64,000 nucleotides of DNA from Dermacentor variabilis (taxonomy: Eukaryota > Arthropoda > Arachnida > Ixodida > Ixodidae), in NCBI RefSeq assembly GCF_050947875.1, contig NC_134568.1, positions 203,113,729 through 203,177,728 of the forward strand, read 5' to 3'. Shown here one piece after another: positions 9,468 to 19,409 of this stretch. Numbering within the stretch: position 1 is the first letter of the stretch; each line of letters begins with the position of its first letter. A program made the position numbers and the translations under genes. Below the pieces are notes generated by a model. It was not told the DNA's origin. It was given only the letters and a program-made list of their open reading frames with translations, and made no database searches.

Positions 9468-12400
9468 ATGGATTTGAAGTCGTTGCGCAAACCGAAATTG
9501 TTGGAGCTTGCAAGAGAGTTGGGTCTGGATGTCTCAGACAAACTAAGAAAACCTGAACTGCTAAAGGCTATTCTTGAGTTAGAGGCTGAGGATGACGAGC
9601 TGTCGGAATGCCTTGAGACTATTGAGGAGAGGTCAAAAAGACAGGAGCGCGAACTTAAAGAGCAAAAAGAGAAACAGGAGCGCGAACTTAAAGAGCAAAA
9701 AGAGAGACAGGAGCGCGAACTTAAAGAACAGAAAGAAAAAGAAGAGCGTGAACTTAAAGAACAGAAAGAAAAAGAAGAGCGTGAACGTAAAGAACAGAAA
9801 GAGCGAGAGCAACAAGAGAAAAAAGAAGAGCGCGAACACGCTTTGGAAATGAAGCGTCTCGAGGTAGAGATGGAACGCGCTCGTAATGGAAGTCAGGCAC
9901 ACGGTGCAGGAGAACGAGTATTGTTCAAAATGACTGACCTGATGCGGCCGTTTAAGCTTGGAGAGGACATTGGTTTGTTCCTGGTTAACTTTGAGCGAAC
10001 GTGCGAGAAGCAGGGGTTCTCTCGGGAAACGTGGCCACAGCGCTTGCTCACTTTGTTACCCGGCGAGGCGGCCGACGTAGTCGCTCGCTTGGATAGAGAG
10101 GAAGCAGAGGATTTCGACAAAGTAAAATCGAGTCTGCTAAAAAAGTACCGGCTGTCTGCGGAGGCGTTCCGTCGGAAGTTTCGGGAAAATGAGAAAGGCA
10201 GAAGTGAGTCATATACAGAGTTTGCGTATAGGCTTATGTCGAACATGCAGGAGTGGCTCAACGAAGAGAAAGCGTTTGGTGACCACGATAAAGTTCTGCA
10301 GTGTTTCGGGCTAGAACAGTTTTATAGTCGGTTACCGGAGAACGTGCGATACTGGGTCTTGGGTAGGCCAGACGTTTGTACGGTGGCTAAAGCCGCTGAG
10401 CTAGCCGAGGAGTTTGTGACGCGTCGGGCTCGCGGAGCTAAGGACGGTCAAAAGGGTGAATTTGGCTCGAAGTTTGAGAGGCCGAAGTTCACACCCATGA
10501 GAGCAAAGGGGAACACGCGTAGTGCGGATGCGAGTGGAAGCAGTCCGACCAAACGTAAAGAGACGGCGGCAGCCAAACGCAGAAAGCGGTTCGAGATGAG
10601 GCGAGCGGGCGTTTGTTATACGTGCCAGAAGCCGGGTCACTTTTCGGCGCAGTGTCCGGAAACAACACCAAAAGTTGTGTTTTTTTCAATAGGCAGCACT
10701 GACGAGAACATGAAGCTTCTCGAGCCTTACATGCGAGACCTCCTCGTGAACGGGAAAGAGTGCCGAGTGCTTCGCGATTCCGCAGCTACGATGGATGTAG
10801 TTCACCCGTCTTACGTAGAACCCCATATGTTCACGGGCGAGTGCGCATGGATCAAGCAAGCCGTGGAAGCTCATAGCGTGTGTCTGCCGGTAGCAAAAGT
10901 GCTTATTGAAGGACCTTTCGGAGCGCTTGAGACGGAGGCGGCAGTGTCATCTATGCTGCCCCCCCAGTACCCGTACCTATTTTCAAACAGGTCCGATCAC
11001 CTCCTGCGCGAGAAGGGGCTTTTGTTTGGTGAAGCTAGTGTTCAGGCCTTAACCAGATCGAAGGTTCGGGAGCTCGCTGCAAAGGCGGTAGTTGCGGGGC
11101 CGACGTTATCAAACAACGAAAAAGGGTCAGAGGCGCAGCAAGCTGATATTCCGAGCACGCCCGAACTGAATAAACTTGAGACTGTAACGTTAAAGGCGCC
11201 AGATACTGGAGAGGAAACGCCCGACGCGGGAAAGTTAGAAGAGCTATCTACTGATTTGCTCATCGCGCCTACGTCAGACGGACGTGATAGGTTGCTAAAA
11301 GTCAGCCGGACGGCTTTGATAGCCAAGCAAAAACAGGATGGCAGCCTGGAAAACGTGCGCTGCAATGTCAAAGAAGGTATCGCCAGGAAAACTGCGCGTT
11401 TTGTGGAAAGAGGTGGAGTCCTGTACCGGAAGTATCTAGACCGCAGAGGAGTGGAGTTCGATCAGCTGATCGTGCCTCAATGCTATCGTCAGGATCTGTT
11501 GCGCTTGTCACACGGGGGTTCGTGGTCCGGACACCTTGGAGTTAAGAAAACTAAGGACCGTCTCTTGCAAGAGTACTATTGGCCAGGGTGTTTTCGGGAC
11601 GCAGACCATTTCGTGAGGACATGTGACACTTGTCAGCGGGTGGGCAAACCAGGGGACAAATCGAGGGCGCCGTTGAAATTGGTACCTATCATTACGGAGC
11701 CTTTTAGACGGCTCGTTATTGATACTGTGGGACCTCTGCCGGTAACAGCCACGGGGTACAGACACATTTTGACTGTGATCTGCCCAGCGACAAAGTTCCC
11801 TGAAGCAGTGCCGCTTAAAGAACTCAGCTCAGTTGAGATAGTTAATGCACTACTGTCCATATTTGCGCGAGTTGGTTTCCCTGCTGAAATCCAATCAGAT
11901 CAGGGCACAGTGTTTACTAGCGCTTTGACGACAACTTTTCTCGAAAGGTGTGGGGTAAAGCTGTTACACAGCTCAGTGTACCACCCACAGTCGAATTCCG
12001 TTGAGAAGCTCCACTCCGTCATGAAGCGCGTGTTGAGAGCGTTGTGTTTTGAACATCGAACTGACTGGGAGCTGTGTCTGCCTGGGGTGATGTTTGCTTT
12101 AAGGACCGCGCCGCATGCGGCTACGGGGTTTTCGCCAGCTGAACTGGTGTACGGTCGCTCGCTTCGATCTCCGCTTCGCATGCTTCGAGAATCATGGGAA
12201 GGTAGGGGCGACGACCCAGTCGTGGTGGAGTACGTACTTAAGCTCCTCGAACGCTTAAGAAGGGCACAGGAGTTGTCAGGTGAAGCAATGACAAAGGCCC
12301 AGCAGAGGGCCAAGGTTTATTATGATCGGACAGCCAGGGCCCGTCGTTTTGAGGTTGGCGATGAGGTCATGATATTGCGCACATCGCTAAACAACAAACT

Positions 12401-14039
12401 AGACGTGCAGTGGGAGGGCCCAGCACGAATTGTTCAGAAACTGTCGGACGTTAACTACGTGGTAAGTCTGCCAGGAAAGCGGAAAGCACAGCAAGTTTAC
12501 CACTGTAATCTGCTCAAACCTTATAGACAAAGGGAAGCAGTGGTGTGCATGATGGTAAACGTTCCTGAAGAGCTTCCGGTCGAGCTTCCGGGACTAGGCT
12601 CAGTGACGAACAGGGAAGACACCGGTCAAGTCATTAGTGACCTTATCAGTAAAGCACCGCTGTCGCCCGAGCAGAAAACCGAACTACACCAGCTATTACA
12701 AGAGTTTCAAGGTCTGTTCTCTGAGAGGCCTGGTAGGACTTCTGTACTTACTCATGATATAGAACTTACCTCCACAGAGCCAGTACGATCCAAGGCGTAT
12801 CGGGTGTCACCCCGCCAGAGCGATATTATGGAGGCTGAGGTAAAGAAAATGCTACAGCTCGGTGTTATTGAGGCAGGTGAGAGTGATTATACCTCCCCTT
12901 TGATTTTAGTTGAGGTACCGGGCAAGGAATCTCGTCCTTGCGTCGACTACCGCAGGCTTAATTCCATCACTAAGGATCAAATTTATCCGATCCCTAACAT
13001 CGAGGAGCGCCTTGAGAAAGTTAGTAGCGCTCAGTTTATTTCCACCCTAGATCTTGTCAGGGGTTATTGGCAGGTTCCACTTACAGAAGAGGCTAGTAGG
13101 TATGCGGCGTTCATTTCACCAATGGGAACATTCCGTCCTAAAGTGTTGAGTTTTGGTTTGAAGAACGCGCCATACTGTTTTTCAAGTCTCATGGATAGAG
13201 TGTTGCGGGGACAGCAAGAATTCGCTTTACCGTATCTAGACGACGTAGCGATATTCTCCGCATCCTGGTCTGAGCATATGGCACACTTGCGGGCAGTGCT
13301 AACCCGCCTGCGCGAAGCGGGCTTGACAGTCAAGGCTCCTAAGTGCCAGTTAGCACAGGCCGAGGTTGTCTACCTCGGTCACGTGATTGGTCAGGGTCGT
13401 CGCCGCCCCTCTGAAATAAAAGTGGCCGCTGTGCGAGACTTTCCGCAACCGCGCACCAAGACCGATATTCGGTCGTTCTTGGGTGTCGCCGGCTACTATC
13501 AGAGGTACATCCCTAGGTACTCTGATATCGCGGCTCCCCTGACGGATGCTCTAAGAAAAACAGAGCCTCAAACAGTCGTCTGGGACGAGACAAAGGAAAG
13601 AGCTTTTAGCGCCCTAAAGAGTGCCCTAACAAACCAGCCTGTGCTACGATCGCCAGACTATACAAAAGGGTTCGTTGTTCAGTGCGATGCTAGTGAGCGA
13701 GGCATGGGCGTTGTACTGTGCCAACGGGAAAATGGAGAAGTAGAACACCCCGTCCTGTATGCTAGTCGTAAGCTGTCCAGTCGTGAGCAGGCGTATAGCG
13801 CCACCGAGAAAGAGTGTGCGTGTCTCGTGTGGGCCGTTCAGAAATTGTCATGCTATCTAGCCGGCTCGAGGTTTATCATTGAGACGGATCACTGCCCTCT
13901 CCAATGGCTGCAGACCATCTCTCCCAAAAATGGCCGCCTCCTGCGCTGGAGCCTCGCTTTACAACAATATTCCTTTGAGGTGCGTTACAAAAAGGGGAGT
14001 CTCAACGGTAACGCCGATGGCTTAAGTCGAAGCCCCTAA
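9468..14039 (+). CDS. Gag-Pol polyprotein, order Gag-PR-INT-RT-RH
   Basis: One 1523-residue frame, starting ATG at 9468. Residues 1-40 form a helix-extension-helix resembling a SAP motif. Residues ~50-140 are a charged coiled coil with tandem ERELKEQKEKQ-like units. Capsid covers ~155-330, and a CCHC zinc knuckle (C383, C386, H391, C396) follows. Protease is at ~425-500 with D437-S-A instead of D-S/T-G. Integrase has the HHCC zinc site (H682, H689, C719, C722), a DD35E core (D752, D811, E846) and a GPY-like C-terminal domain (VQWEGPARIV). RT then follows, with FISTLDLVRGYWQVPL and catalytic YLDD at 1256-1259. RNase H comes last (QCDAS, TEKEC, IETDHCPL, NADGLSR). The PR-INT-RT-RH order is that of Gmr1-like elements, not standard gypsy. 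Gag and Pol are fused without a frameshift. The active-site G-to-A change in the protease is the only obvious defect. Confidence 0.95.
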   Translation: MDLKSLRKPKLLELARELGLDVSDKLRKPELLKAILELEAEDDELSECLETIEERSKRQERELKEQKEKQERELKEQKERQERELKEQKEKEERELKEQKEKEERERKEQKEREQQEKKEEREHALEMKRLEVEMERARNGSQAHGAGERVLFKMTDLMRPFKLGEDIGLFLVNFERTCEKQGFSRETWPQRLLTLLPGEAADVVARLDREEAEDFDKVKSSLLKKYRLSAEAFRRKFRENEKGRSESYTEFAYRLMSNMQEWLNEEKAFGDHDKVLQCFGLEQFYSRLPENVRYWVLGRPDVCTVAKAAELAEEFVTRRARGAKDGQKGEFGSKFERPKFTPMRAKGNTRSADASGSSPTKRKETAAAKRRKRFEMRRAGVCYTCQKPGHFSAQCPETTPKVVFFSIGSTDENMKLLEPYMRDLLVNGKECRVLRDSAATMDVVHPSYVEPHMFTGECAWIKQAVEAHSVCLPVAKVLIEGPFGALETEAAVSSMLPPQYPYLFSNRSDHLLREKGLLFGEASVQALTRSKVRELAAKAVVAGPTLSNNEKGSEAQQADIPSTPELNKLETVTLKAPDTGEETPDAGKLEELSTDLLIAPTSDGRDRLLKVSRTALIAKQKQDGSLENVRCNVKEGIARKTARFVERGGVLYRKYLDRRGVEFDQLIVPQCYRQDLLRLSHGGSWSGHLGVKKTKDRLLQEYYWPGCFRDADHFVRTCDTCQRVGKPGDKSRAPLKLVPIITEPFRRLVIDTVGPLPVTATGYRHILTVICPATKFPEAVPLKELSSVEIVNALLSIFARVGFPAEIQSDQGTVFTSALTTTFLERCGVKLLHSSVYHPQSNSVEKLHSVMKRVLRALCFEHRTDWELCLPGVMFALRTAPHAATGFSPAELVYGRSLRSPLRMLRESWEGRGDDPVVVEYVLKLLERLRRAQELSGEAMTKAQQRAKVYYDRTARARRFEVGDEVMILRTSLNNKLDVQWEGPARIVQKLSDVNYVVSLPGKRKAQQVYHCNLLKPYRQREAVVCMMVNVPEELPVELPGLGSVTNREDTGQVISDLISKAPLSPEQKTELHQLLQEFQGLFSERPGRTSVLTHDIELTSTEPVRSKAYRVSPRQSDIMEAEVKKMLQLGVIEAGESDYTSPLILVEVPGKESRPCVDYRRLNSITKDQIYPIPNIEERLEKVSSAQFISTLDLVRGYWQVPLTEEASRYAAFISPMGTFRPKVLSFGLKNAPYCFSSLMDRVLRGQQEFALPYLDDVAIFSASWSEHMAHLRAVLTRLREAGLTVKAPKCQLAQAEVVYLGHVIGQGRRRPSEIKVAAVRDFPQPRTKTDIRSFLGVAGYYQRYIPRYSDIAAPLTDALRKTEPQTVVWDETKERAFSALKSALTNQPVLRSPDYTKGFVVQCDASERGMGVVLCQRENGEVEHPVLYASRKLSSREQAYSATEKECACLVWAVQKLSCYLAGSRFIIETDHCPLQWLQTISPKNGRLLRWSLALQQYSFEVRYKKGSLNGNADGLSRSP
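9646..9840 (+). repeat. 33-bp coding tandem repeat in gag coiled coil
   Basis: Near-identical 33-bp units (CAGGAGCGCGAACTTAAAGA core) encode 11-residue K/E/R-rich units of the Gag coiled coil. The number of units probably varies among copies. Confidence 0.75.
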
Positions 14040-14524
14040 CGTAGGAATCAGCCTCAAAATTGTTGGTTACTGATGTTTTTCTTCCTGAGGCAGGATTTTT
14101 TTTAACATATTGCTTTTGTTTAGTGTTTCAAAGTGATGATATGCTTTCTAGTGCAATTTTTCAATTTGTGGACGCGTTCTGAGTGATGCTAGACTACTGT
14201 AAGGAACTAGGCAGTGGTATAAAAAGGGGAAAGAGCCTGGCAGGGCTTAGTGAGGGTTGTGCCGTGCTTGCTGACTGAGCGGTTGAGTTTCAGCGTAGTT
14301 CTAACGCTTGCCGGGAACGAGAACAAAAATGTGAACTCTCCCGAAGTCACTTTGCAGTGTCCCGTGCGAACCTGAACGAGAGAACGAGGCCTTCTCTGTG
14401 CGCTGCGCTCAAGAAACGTCGAGGGACGCCCGACTTCGGTTATGAGCATCATCGAGCGACATCCCTCCGGACAGCGGATGCAGTCCCCTGTCCATCGGGA
14501 TCTCCTTCCCCCGGCGGGGCGGTC
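14040..14524 (+). other. 3' non-coding region of the Gmr1-like element, with an internal TATA box
   Basis: 485 bp between the pol stop and the 3' LTR. No env frame is present. A strong TATA-like sequence (TATAAAAAGGGG) lies at 14218-14229 and could drive a short transcript into the 3' LTR, or be a relic of an older LTR. The G-rich GGCGGGGCGG just before 14525 is the best polypurine-tract candidate but is not all purine. Confidence 0.55.
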
Positions 14525-15187
14525 TGTTGCGTTTCGCCTGCGACACGTGGTTTTGCCGGCGCGACTGCGGCGGGGCGGCAGACATTTTGGCCCGATCGTC
14601 GTCGCCGCAACGCTCATCGGCAGGTGTTTCCAGGCGCGACTGCGGCGATGCGACCGCAAAGGATCACCCTCTCATTCCAGTCATTGTGCCCGAACCAGGC
14701 GATGCGAAAGCAGGGATCATCCTCTCATTACAGTCATTGTGCCCGACCGGCAGCGCTACGACAGGGTGCTACGAGATTGTGCTCGACATGGTGCTACGGC
14801 AGCGCTACGACAGTGTGCGTCACCATTAGCCCATTGTACATTCACGTGCTCGTCTTTTGAGGGGTTCCTTCTTGCCCTCAACTGCGAGAGTATAAAAACA
14901 GCTGCCCCCGGACGCCAAAAGGGAGGGCTCCGATTTCTTCTGTTGAGTGAAGTGCTCTCCCGTCTCTCTACTTCGGTCAAACCTGACCGCCAACTCTTTG
15001 CGATGTTAAAATAAACAAGTTGTTTCGTTGTTACCAGTCGACTCATGCTTTGCCGGGACCTTCGGATGCTTCCAGTTGTACCCCAGGCCGCCAGGCCAAC
15101 GCTACCCTTGGGGCTTGCGACCCAGGTACAACCACGGGCGTCAGCGCCGAGTTCCCAACAGATCGTACCAGCGGTGCGATCCAAACA
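14525..15187 (+). repeat. 3' LTR of the Gmr1-like element
   Basis: 663 bp, the same length and reading as 8451-9113, with TATA at 14891-14898 and AATAAA at 15010-15015. Followed by the GCGG duplication at 15188-15191. The translations in the three overlapping LTR frames are identical between the copies, so substitutions are few or none. Confidence 0.92.
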
Positions 15188-15655
15188 GCGGGCGTTCCTC
15201 ATCCCGATCGCCGCATCCCGGAGAGTGCTGGTATCACCGCAGCCTCGGCGCAGCCGCCCGAAAGTGCACGTCTCCCTGCACTTTCTCAGGAAACTCCCCG
15301 CCTCATCTCCAGAAGCGGCGAGTGGTGGCGGTCCAGCAAGCAGCCGCTCATTCTTCGTTTTCGACAAGACGTCTGGGACCCGCCGTGGTTGCTCAGTGCC
15401 TATGGTGTTCGGCTGCTGAGCACACGAAGTCGCGGGATCGAGTCCCGGCCACGGCGGCCACATTTCTATGGGGCCGAAATGCGAAAACACCCGTGTACTT
15501 AGACTTCGGTGCACGTTGAAGAAACCCAGGCGGTCGAAATTTCCGGAGTCCTCCACTACGGCGTGCCTCATAATCAGAAAGTGGTTTTGGCACGTAAAAC
15601 CCAATTATTTAATTTTTGAGACGTCTGGGCGCCGTTTTCTAGTGGACACGGGAGC
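15188..15655 (+). pseudogene. Ty3/gypsy gag 3' end and protease start, split by a SINE
   Basis: After the Gmr1-like element the old gag frame resumes. It reads PHPGECWYHRSLG then ARKCTSPCTFSGN, the atypical CWYH...A..C..PC.(W/F)SGN gag end common in arthropod gypsy elements. After the SINE (15378-15618) and its 11-bp duplication, the frame continues in register from FVFDKTSG to RRFLVDTGA. DTGA is the aspartic protease active site. The frame then runs into a (CATA)n microsatellite at 15657 and the end of a DNA transposon. Confidence 0.8.
15378..15618 (+). mobile_element. tRNA-derived SINE inserted in gypsy protease
   Basis: The head CGCCGTGGTTGCTCAGTGCC and the B box GGGATCGAGTCCC are well preserved. 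The body follows the tick pattern and ends GGTTTTGGCACGTAAAACCC plus an AT-rich tail. It is bounded by AGACGTCTGGG at 15367-15377 and 15619-15629, a perfect 11-bp duplication. Removing one copy restores the gypsy reading frame, so this was a clean LINE-mediated insertion. Confidence 0.92.
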
Positions 15656-15656
15656 A

Positions 15657-15768
15657 CATACATACATACATACATACATACATACATACATACATACATA
15701 CATACATACATACATACATACATACATACATACATACATACATACATACATACATACATACATACATG
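15657..15768. repeat. (CATA)n microsatellite
   Basis: About 28 near-perfect CATA units. It lies at the junction between the gypsy protease fragment and the DNA transposon inverted repeat. The opposite end of that transposon is capped by a (TA)n tract. Confidence 0.95.
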
Positions 15769-15771
15769 TGT

Positions 15772-16110
15772 ACTTCAGAACAGAAATCGCGTGGATGTTG
15801 TTAGCGTTTATCTAAACTTACAGTACCATTCTTTTGGTCATCTTTTTTTGAGTAATTAGCCGAGATAAATAAATTAACTTTTTAAATATAGTAGCTTGAA
15901 ACGTTCAGGCGTCAATAGGAAAGTTGTGGAGCTCCACAAATATTGCCCAACCCAGGCACTTCCAACGAGATAGACTTAGCGTAGCCGTTTTTATTCGGGA
16001 CAAACGAAAGCCCGCGGAGTTTAAAAAACACCACGTGATAGCGGGCTCCGTGCACCCGAATGCGCCACGATTACAGCGCTCTCAACCGTGCTTTGTAAAA
16101 AAACGTCGCT
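15772..16110 (+). repeat. Left long inverted repeat
   Basis: Inverted partner of 24110-24442, roughly 80-85% similar by eye with small gaps. Confidence 0.75.
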
Positions 16111-16569
16111 CGCTTCACGCCTTTCGTGCTGCCCACGATAGAGCTTCGCGTTGTGCTTGGTTCCGAGATAAACGCCAGTAGGTTCGGGCGGCAGTTGAAA
16201 TACAGCGCGGCTCCCGGGAGCCGCAGAAACGGCCGTTTCTGCGGCGATAATTGCACTCTCACGCTAGCAGAATGCACGTGGAGAGAAAATGACAAGCTCA
16301 TGAGTTCGAATTTAGGAGCAAGACCCCAACAAGCAAGCACGCATTATAACAAGCTTAATAACGTCGTGTGAATTACACTGGTTGTCACAAAAGAAAGAAT
16401 TGTAAACTGACACGGAAGGTTCCTTTTTAGCCTCCTGTCCATTCCTTGTCGGCAGAGAATTTGTGATTTCATATTACTTACGTGCCTTTTCCACGTCGTA
16501 CAAAAGTTTCAAACAGATGGCTCTTTTCATGGATAACGGTTGTAGAGATTTATTCGCTCTGATGTCTGT

Positions 16570-17470
16570 CTAAAGAATCTGTTCAAACAAGTCGCCCTCT
16601 GCCATAATGCACTATTGGCACCTTTTCAGTAGGTCCGATGTAGCTTTTTTGATGACGCAGGACGGTATCTCGCTGCAGGCCTCAGCAATCTCTGCCTTTA
16701 GCGCTTCTGGTGTAGTTGTAGGTTTGCGGTACGCTCGGTCTTTCACATGTCCCCACAAGAAGAAGTCAAGAGGTGTCAAGTCCGGTGAATTTGCAGGCCA
16801 TGCCATTGGTCATGCCGCCCTACCCACTGGCGTTTGAAGGCTTCGTCAAGCCAGGCTCGGGCAAGGCTGCTGCTGTGAACTGGTGCACCGTCGTACTGAT
16901 ACCAAGTTCGCTTTAAAAAGGCAAGAGGAAGATCACAGCGAAAATTTTCGACTGGGCCTTCCAAGATGTCGTTCAGGTACCGCTGAGCAGTGAGCGTGTG
17001 ATAAAAAAATATGGGGCCAAATATTGTTCCGTCAAAGATACCGCACCACACACTGAATGACCATGGACACTGGTGTTTGGTCTACGCCACCCTATGCGAG
17101 TTCGTATCGCTCCAGTAATGCGCATTATGGATGTTGAGTTGAGCATTTCTGGAGAAGGTTGCCTCATTTGTCCAGAGCACTTTGTCAACAAAATCCGGTA
17201 TTTCTACCTGTGCACAAGGATCCAATTTGAGAAATCAAGCCGCCATTGAGTCTCTTTCTTGCAGCTTCTGATGCAGTTGGAGGTGATACGGATGCATTTC
17301 AGCCTTCCTAAAAACTCTCGACACTGAAGACTGAAATGCTGACCTCGCCACTCACATCACGCACGCAGGAATGAGGGTTTGCCGTCATGAAAGCCAAAAT
17401 GTCTCTTTCAGCCTCTTCACTAATGGTCCCCTTTCTGTGCCGCGTCTTCTTGAAGCTACATGACGTTTCA
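16570..17470 (-). pseudogene. Mariner/IS630-superfamily transposase fossil
   Basis: Minus-strand fragments in order: an N-terminal helix-turn-helix part (ISEEAERDILAFMTANPHS) near 17430-17380; KAEMHPYHLQLHQKLQERDS near 17300; VDKVLWTNEATFSRNAQLN with an Asn where a catalytic Asp is expected; FSVWCGIFDGTIFGPIFF; WYQYDGAPVHSS with the second Asp; then, after a frameshift near 16800, WPANSPDLTPLDFFLWGHVK and a C-terminus ending LLKRCQ. This is a cut-and-paste transposase family widespread in arthropods. At least two stops and one or two frameshifts are present, and the first catalytic residue is lost, so it is inactive. Confidence 0.8.
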
Positions 17471-17577
17471 TGTTTCGTTATCTGCTGTTATCGCGAAGCG
17501 TGCGCTGCTGTGCGTTGACCGGCGTGGGTAGTTTCGTCAGTTTCGTGGTCCTCGGTAGCTGTGTGCTTGTGCTCCGC

Positions 17578-17688
17578 GATGTTTCACCCCTTTCACGACT
17601 CGTACCGCTCGTTCATCGTGCAGTGGTGCACGAATACCTCAAAAACGAGCCCTGCAAGGTTGTTCCGGGTGCCTAAAGACAACCGGTG
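17578..17688 (+). pseudogene. THAP-like exon fragment (candidate)
   Basis: From ATG 17578 the frame reads FIVQWCTNTSKTSPARLF then RVPKDNR and meets GTGAGC, a plausible splice donor. The NTSKTSPARLFRVPKD segment resembles the start of THAP zinc-binding domains, found in DNA-binding proteins and some transposases. The first zinc-binding Cys expected before the Cys of VQWC is missing, and no downstream C..H exon was found. Probably a remnant; low confidence. Confidence 0.3.
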
Positions 17689-17689
17689 A

Positions 17690-19409
17690 GCGCGCAGAAC
17701 AAAGAACATCAGAAGGCGCATGTACACGAACACAGCCCTGTCCATGTGTGTGCTCCATGAGCCTCCGGACGTCGTTGCGCCTTGATTGTGCTACACTTGC
17801 CTCTTGCCGGTAGAGAAAGCTGACAAATAGATGTTTCTCCTCATTGTCACCTGGTGTATGACTTGTGTTTTTCTGTGCCAAGTCTCATTCTGCAACTTCA
17901 GTAACTTGCCCAGCTTTCCATACCGCCCTCAGTGCTTTTCTGTGTGTCACGTTCTACAAACGTACTAACAGCTGAAAAATTACTGTTCGTGTTTGTGTAC
18001 TATCTCAGTAATCGCCGATGGGAAAACCGCGCGAACCTTCATGTGTAGGCATGATACGCGTTTTTTTCTTCTAGAAAGCATGAGCATTGCAAGCGTCCTA
18101 CGTGCACATTTTTGCAGTTCGTGTTTATTATACAAAGGAGGGCCCACTGGGTACGACTTAGTGCCTTAAGTGACGTAATTTCATTGCTAAGCATTGCATT
18201 CGGGTCGAAAGAAAAGTCGTTTTGTTGGCTTATTTTACCTGGTCTTTGATTGAGGAATAGGCCTTGCTGCGAATCTTTTCTAACAACAAAGAGCTGTGGG
18301 ACGATGCCCTCCGCGACGGACCTCCCAAGGTCCTCCGAGCTGTGATACAACGGGCTCGAAACATCGCCGGAATCATCTTAGGGACCCTGGACTGAGGGTT
18401 CCTCCCACACTGCTCTCGCCATTCAAATATTATTAATAAAGATGTTTTACTATCTCCCTCTATGTGCTGCTGCAAAAGCCTACTACCATCTGTTCCCTTT
18501 GCCACCGTTACTCAAGTTGTGGCCAAGTGCAAAATAATGTGATAACGTGTAGTTCAGTTTTTAGTACAATGTTATTTTTGTTCTGACATGTCGTTTTCAA
18601 TTTGTTGAGTAGTAATGAACATGTCACGCATTCCATATACTTTCGTGCAGGTTTATAAGTAAGCTCTTTTTTTTGGTATGGCTGTCAATCAAACAATGTT
18701 AGCATTTGATTCTATTTTTAGGTATTTTGCGTGTCATTGTTTTTGCAATTACCAGTGAGTTTTCCCTTTCTATAGTTGTCATGACTATGTCATACACGTC
18801 GTCCAGTTTTGTGCAATATCTTAGTAAATATATCAGAAGCTCGTTTCCATTTCGGTCTTGAGGGCGTCATATAAAAATCTTGCCTTTCTGTATGTGTGTG
18901 TACATGAAACGGCCTTCGCGTTTTCTAGTGCTTTTTTTTTATTTCACCGTCTCGGAATTTTTGTGTTTACTACTCTTGTATATGTCATGGACCTTTCACT
19001 TTTGCTCATTGTTTTAGCGTGTATCACCCACCACGTTATAAGAAAAATCTGTTTTCGGAAACGAAGTCAATAAAGCGAGACCAAAGATCTGTTGTATTGG
19101 AAGTGGAATTTTGTTATGTCCCGGCACCTGCTGGTATAAGTATGGGCAAGACTGCGTGCGTGCCAACGCATCGTGATAAGAAAAAAAACGCGCCGCGTAC
19201 AGGTAAAAACAAAACAAGGGGCGTGCGCGGCAAGGGGGAAAGGGAGCGGAGCGGGTCGGCATAATAAAAAAAAATAAAAACGTTCGGGAGAGTAGGCACC
19301 GTGCGGACGCTGTTCCTGTTGCCATGACAACGTAAACAATCGTGTGCGCCGCCATTTTGCTTCTGCGTCGCCCTGCGGTTAGGGCCGTAACTGAAGGGGA
19401 CCTTGGCGC
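17690..19409. other. Mostly gene-free stretch with a possible LINE 3' end
   Basis: AT-rich DNA. At about 18255-18385 the plus strand reads LLRIFSNNKELWDDALRDG then PPKVLRAVIQRARNIAG and a stop. It is followed within 70 bp by AATAAAGATG, the style of tick LINE carboxyl ends. A second AATAAA is at 19068-19073. Nothing else was recognised. Confidence 0.4.

Larger units (their letters stand above)
8451..15187 (+). mobile_element. Complete Gmr1-like Ty3/gypsy LTR retrotransposon
   Basis: A full LTR element of 6737 bp: 5' LTR, primer-binding site, leader, one long gag-pol frame, a 485-bp 3' region and the 3' LTR. Both LTRs are 663 bp, begin TGTTGCG and end CCAAACA, and read identical on inspection. 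A GCGG target duplication flanks the element. It sits inside an older gypsy gag. The pol order (integrase before RT) is that of the Gmr1-like group, unlike standard Ty3/gypsy. The combination of intact frame, matching LTRs and clean duplication points to recent transposition. There is no envelope-like frame in the 3' region. Confidence 0.92.

Noticed and set aside
14040..14524. Possible envelope gene making the element an endogenous retrovirus
   Set aside because: No frame of adequate length, signal peptide or membrane segment lies between pol and the 3' LTR.
15468..15815. 115-codon frame with THTYI repeats
   Set aside because: It is SINE and gypsy sequence running into a (CATA)n microsatellite.
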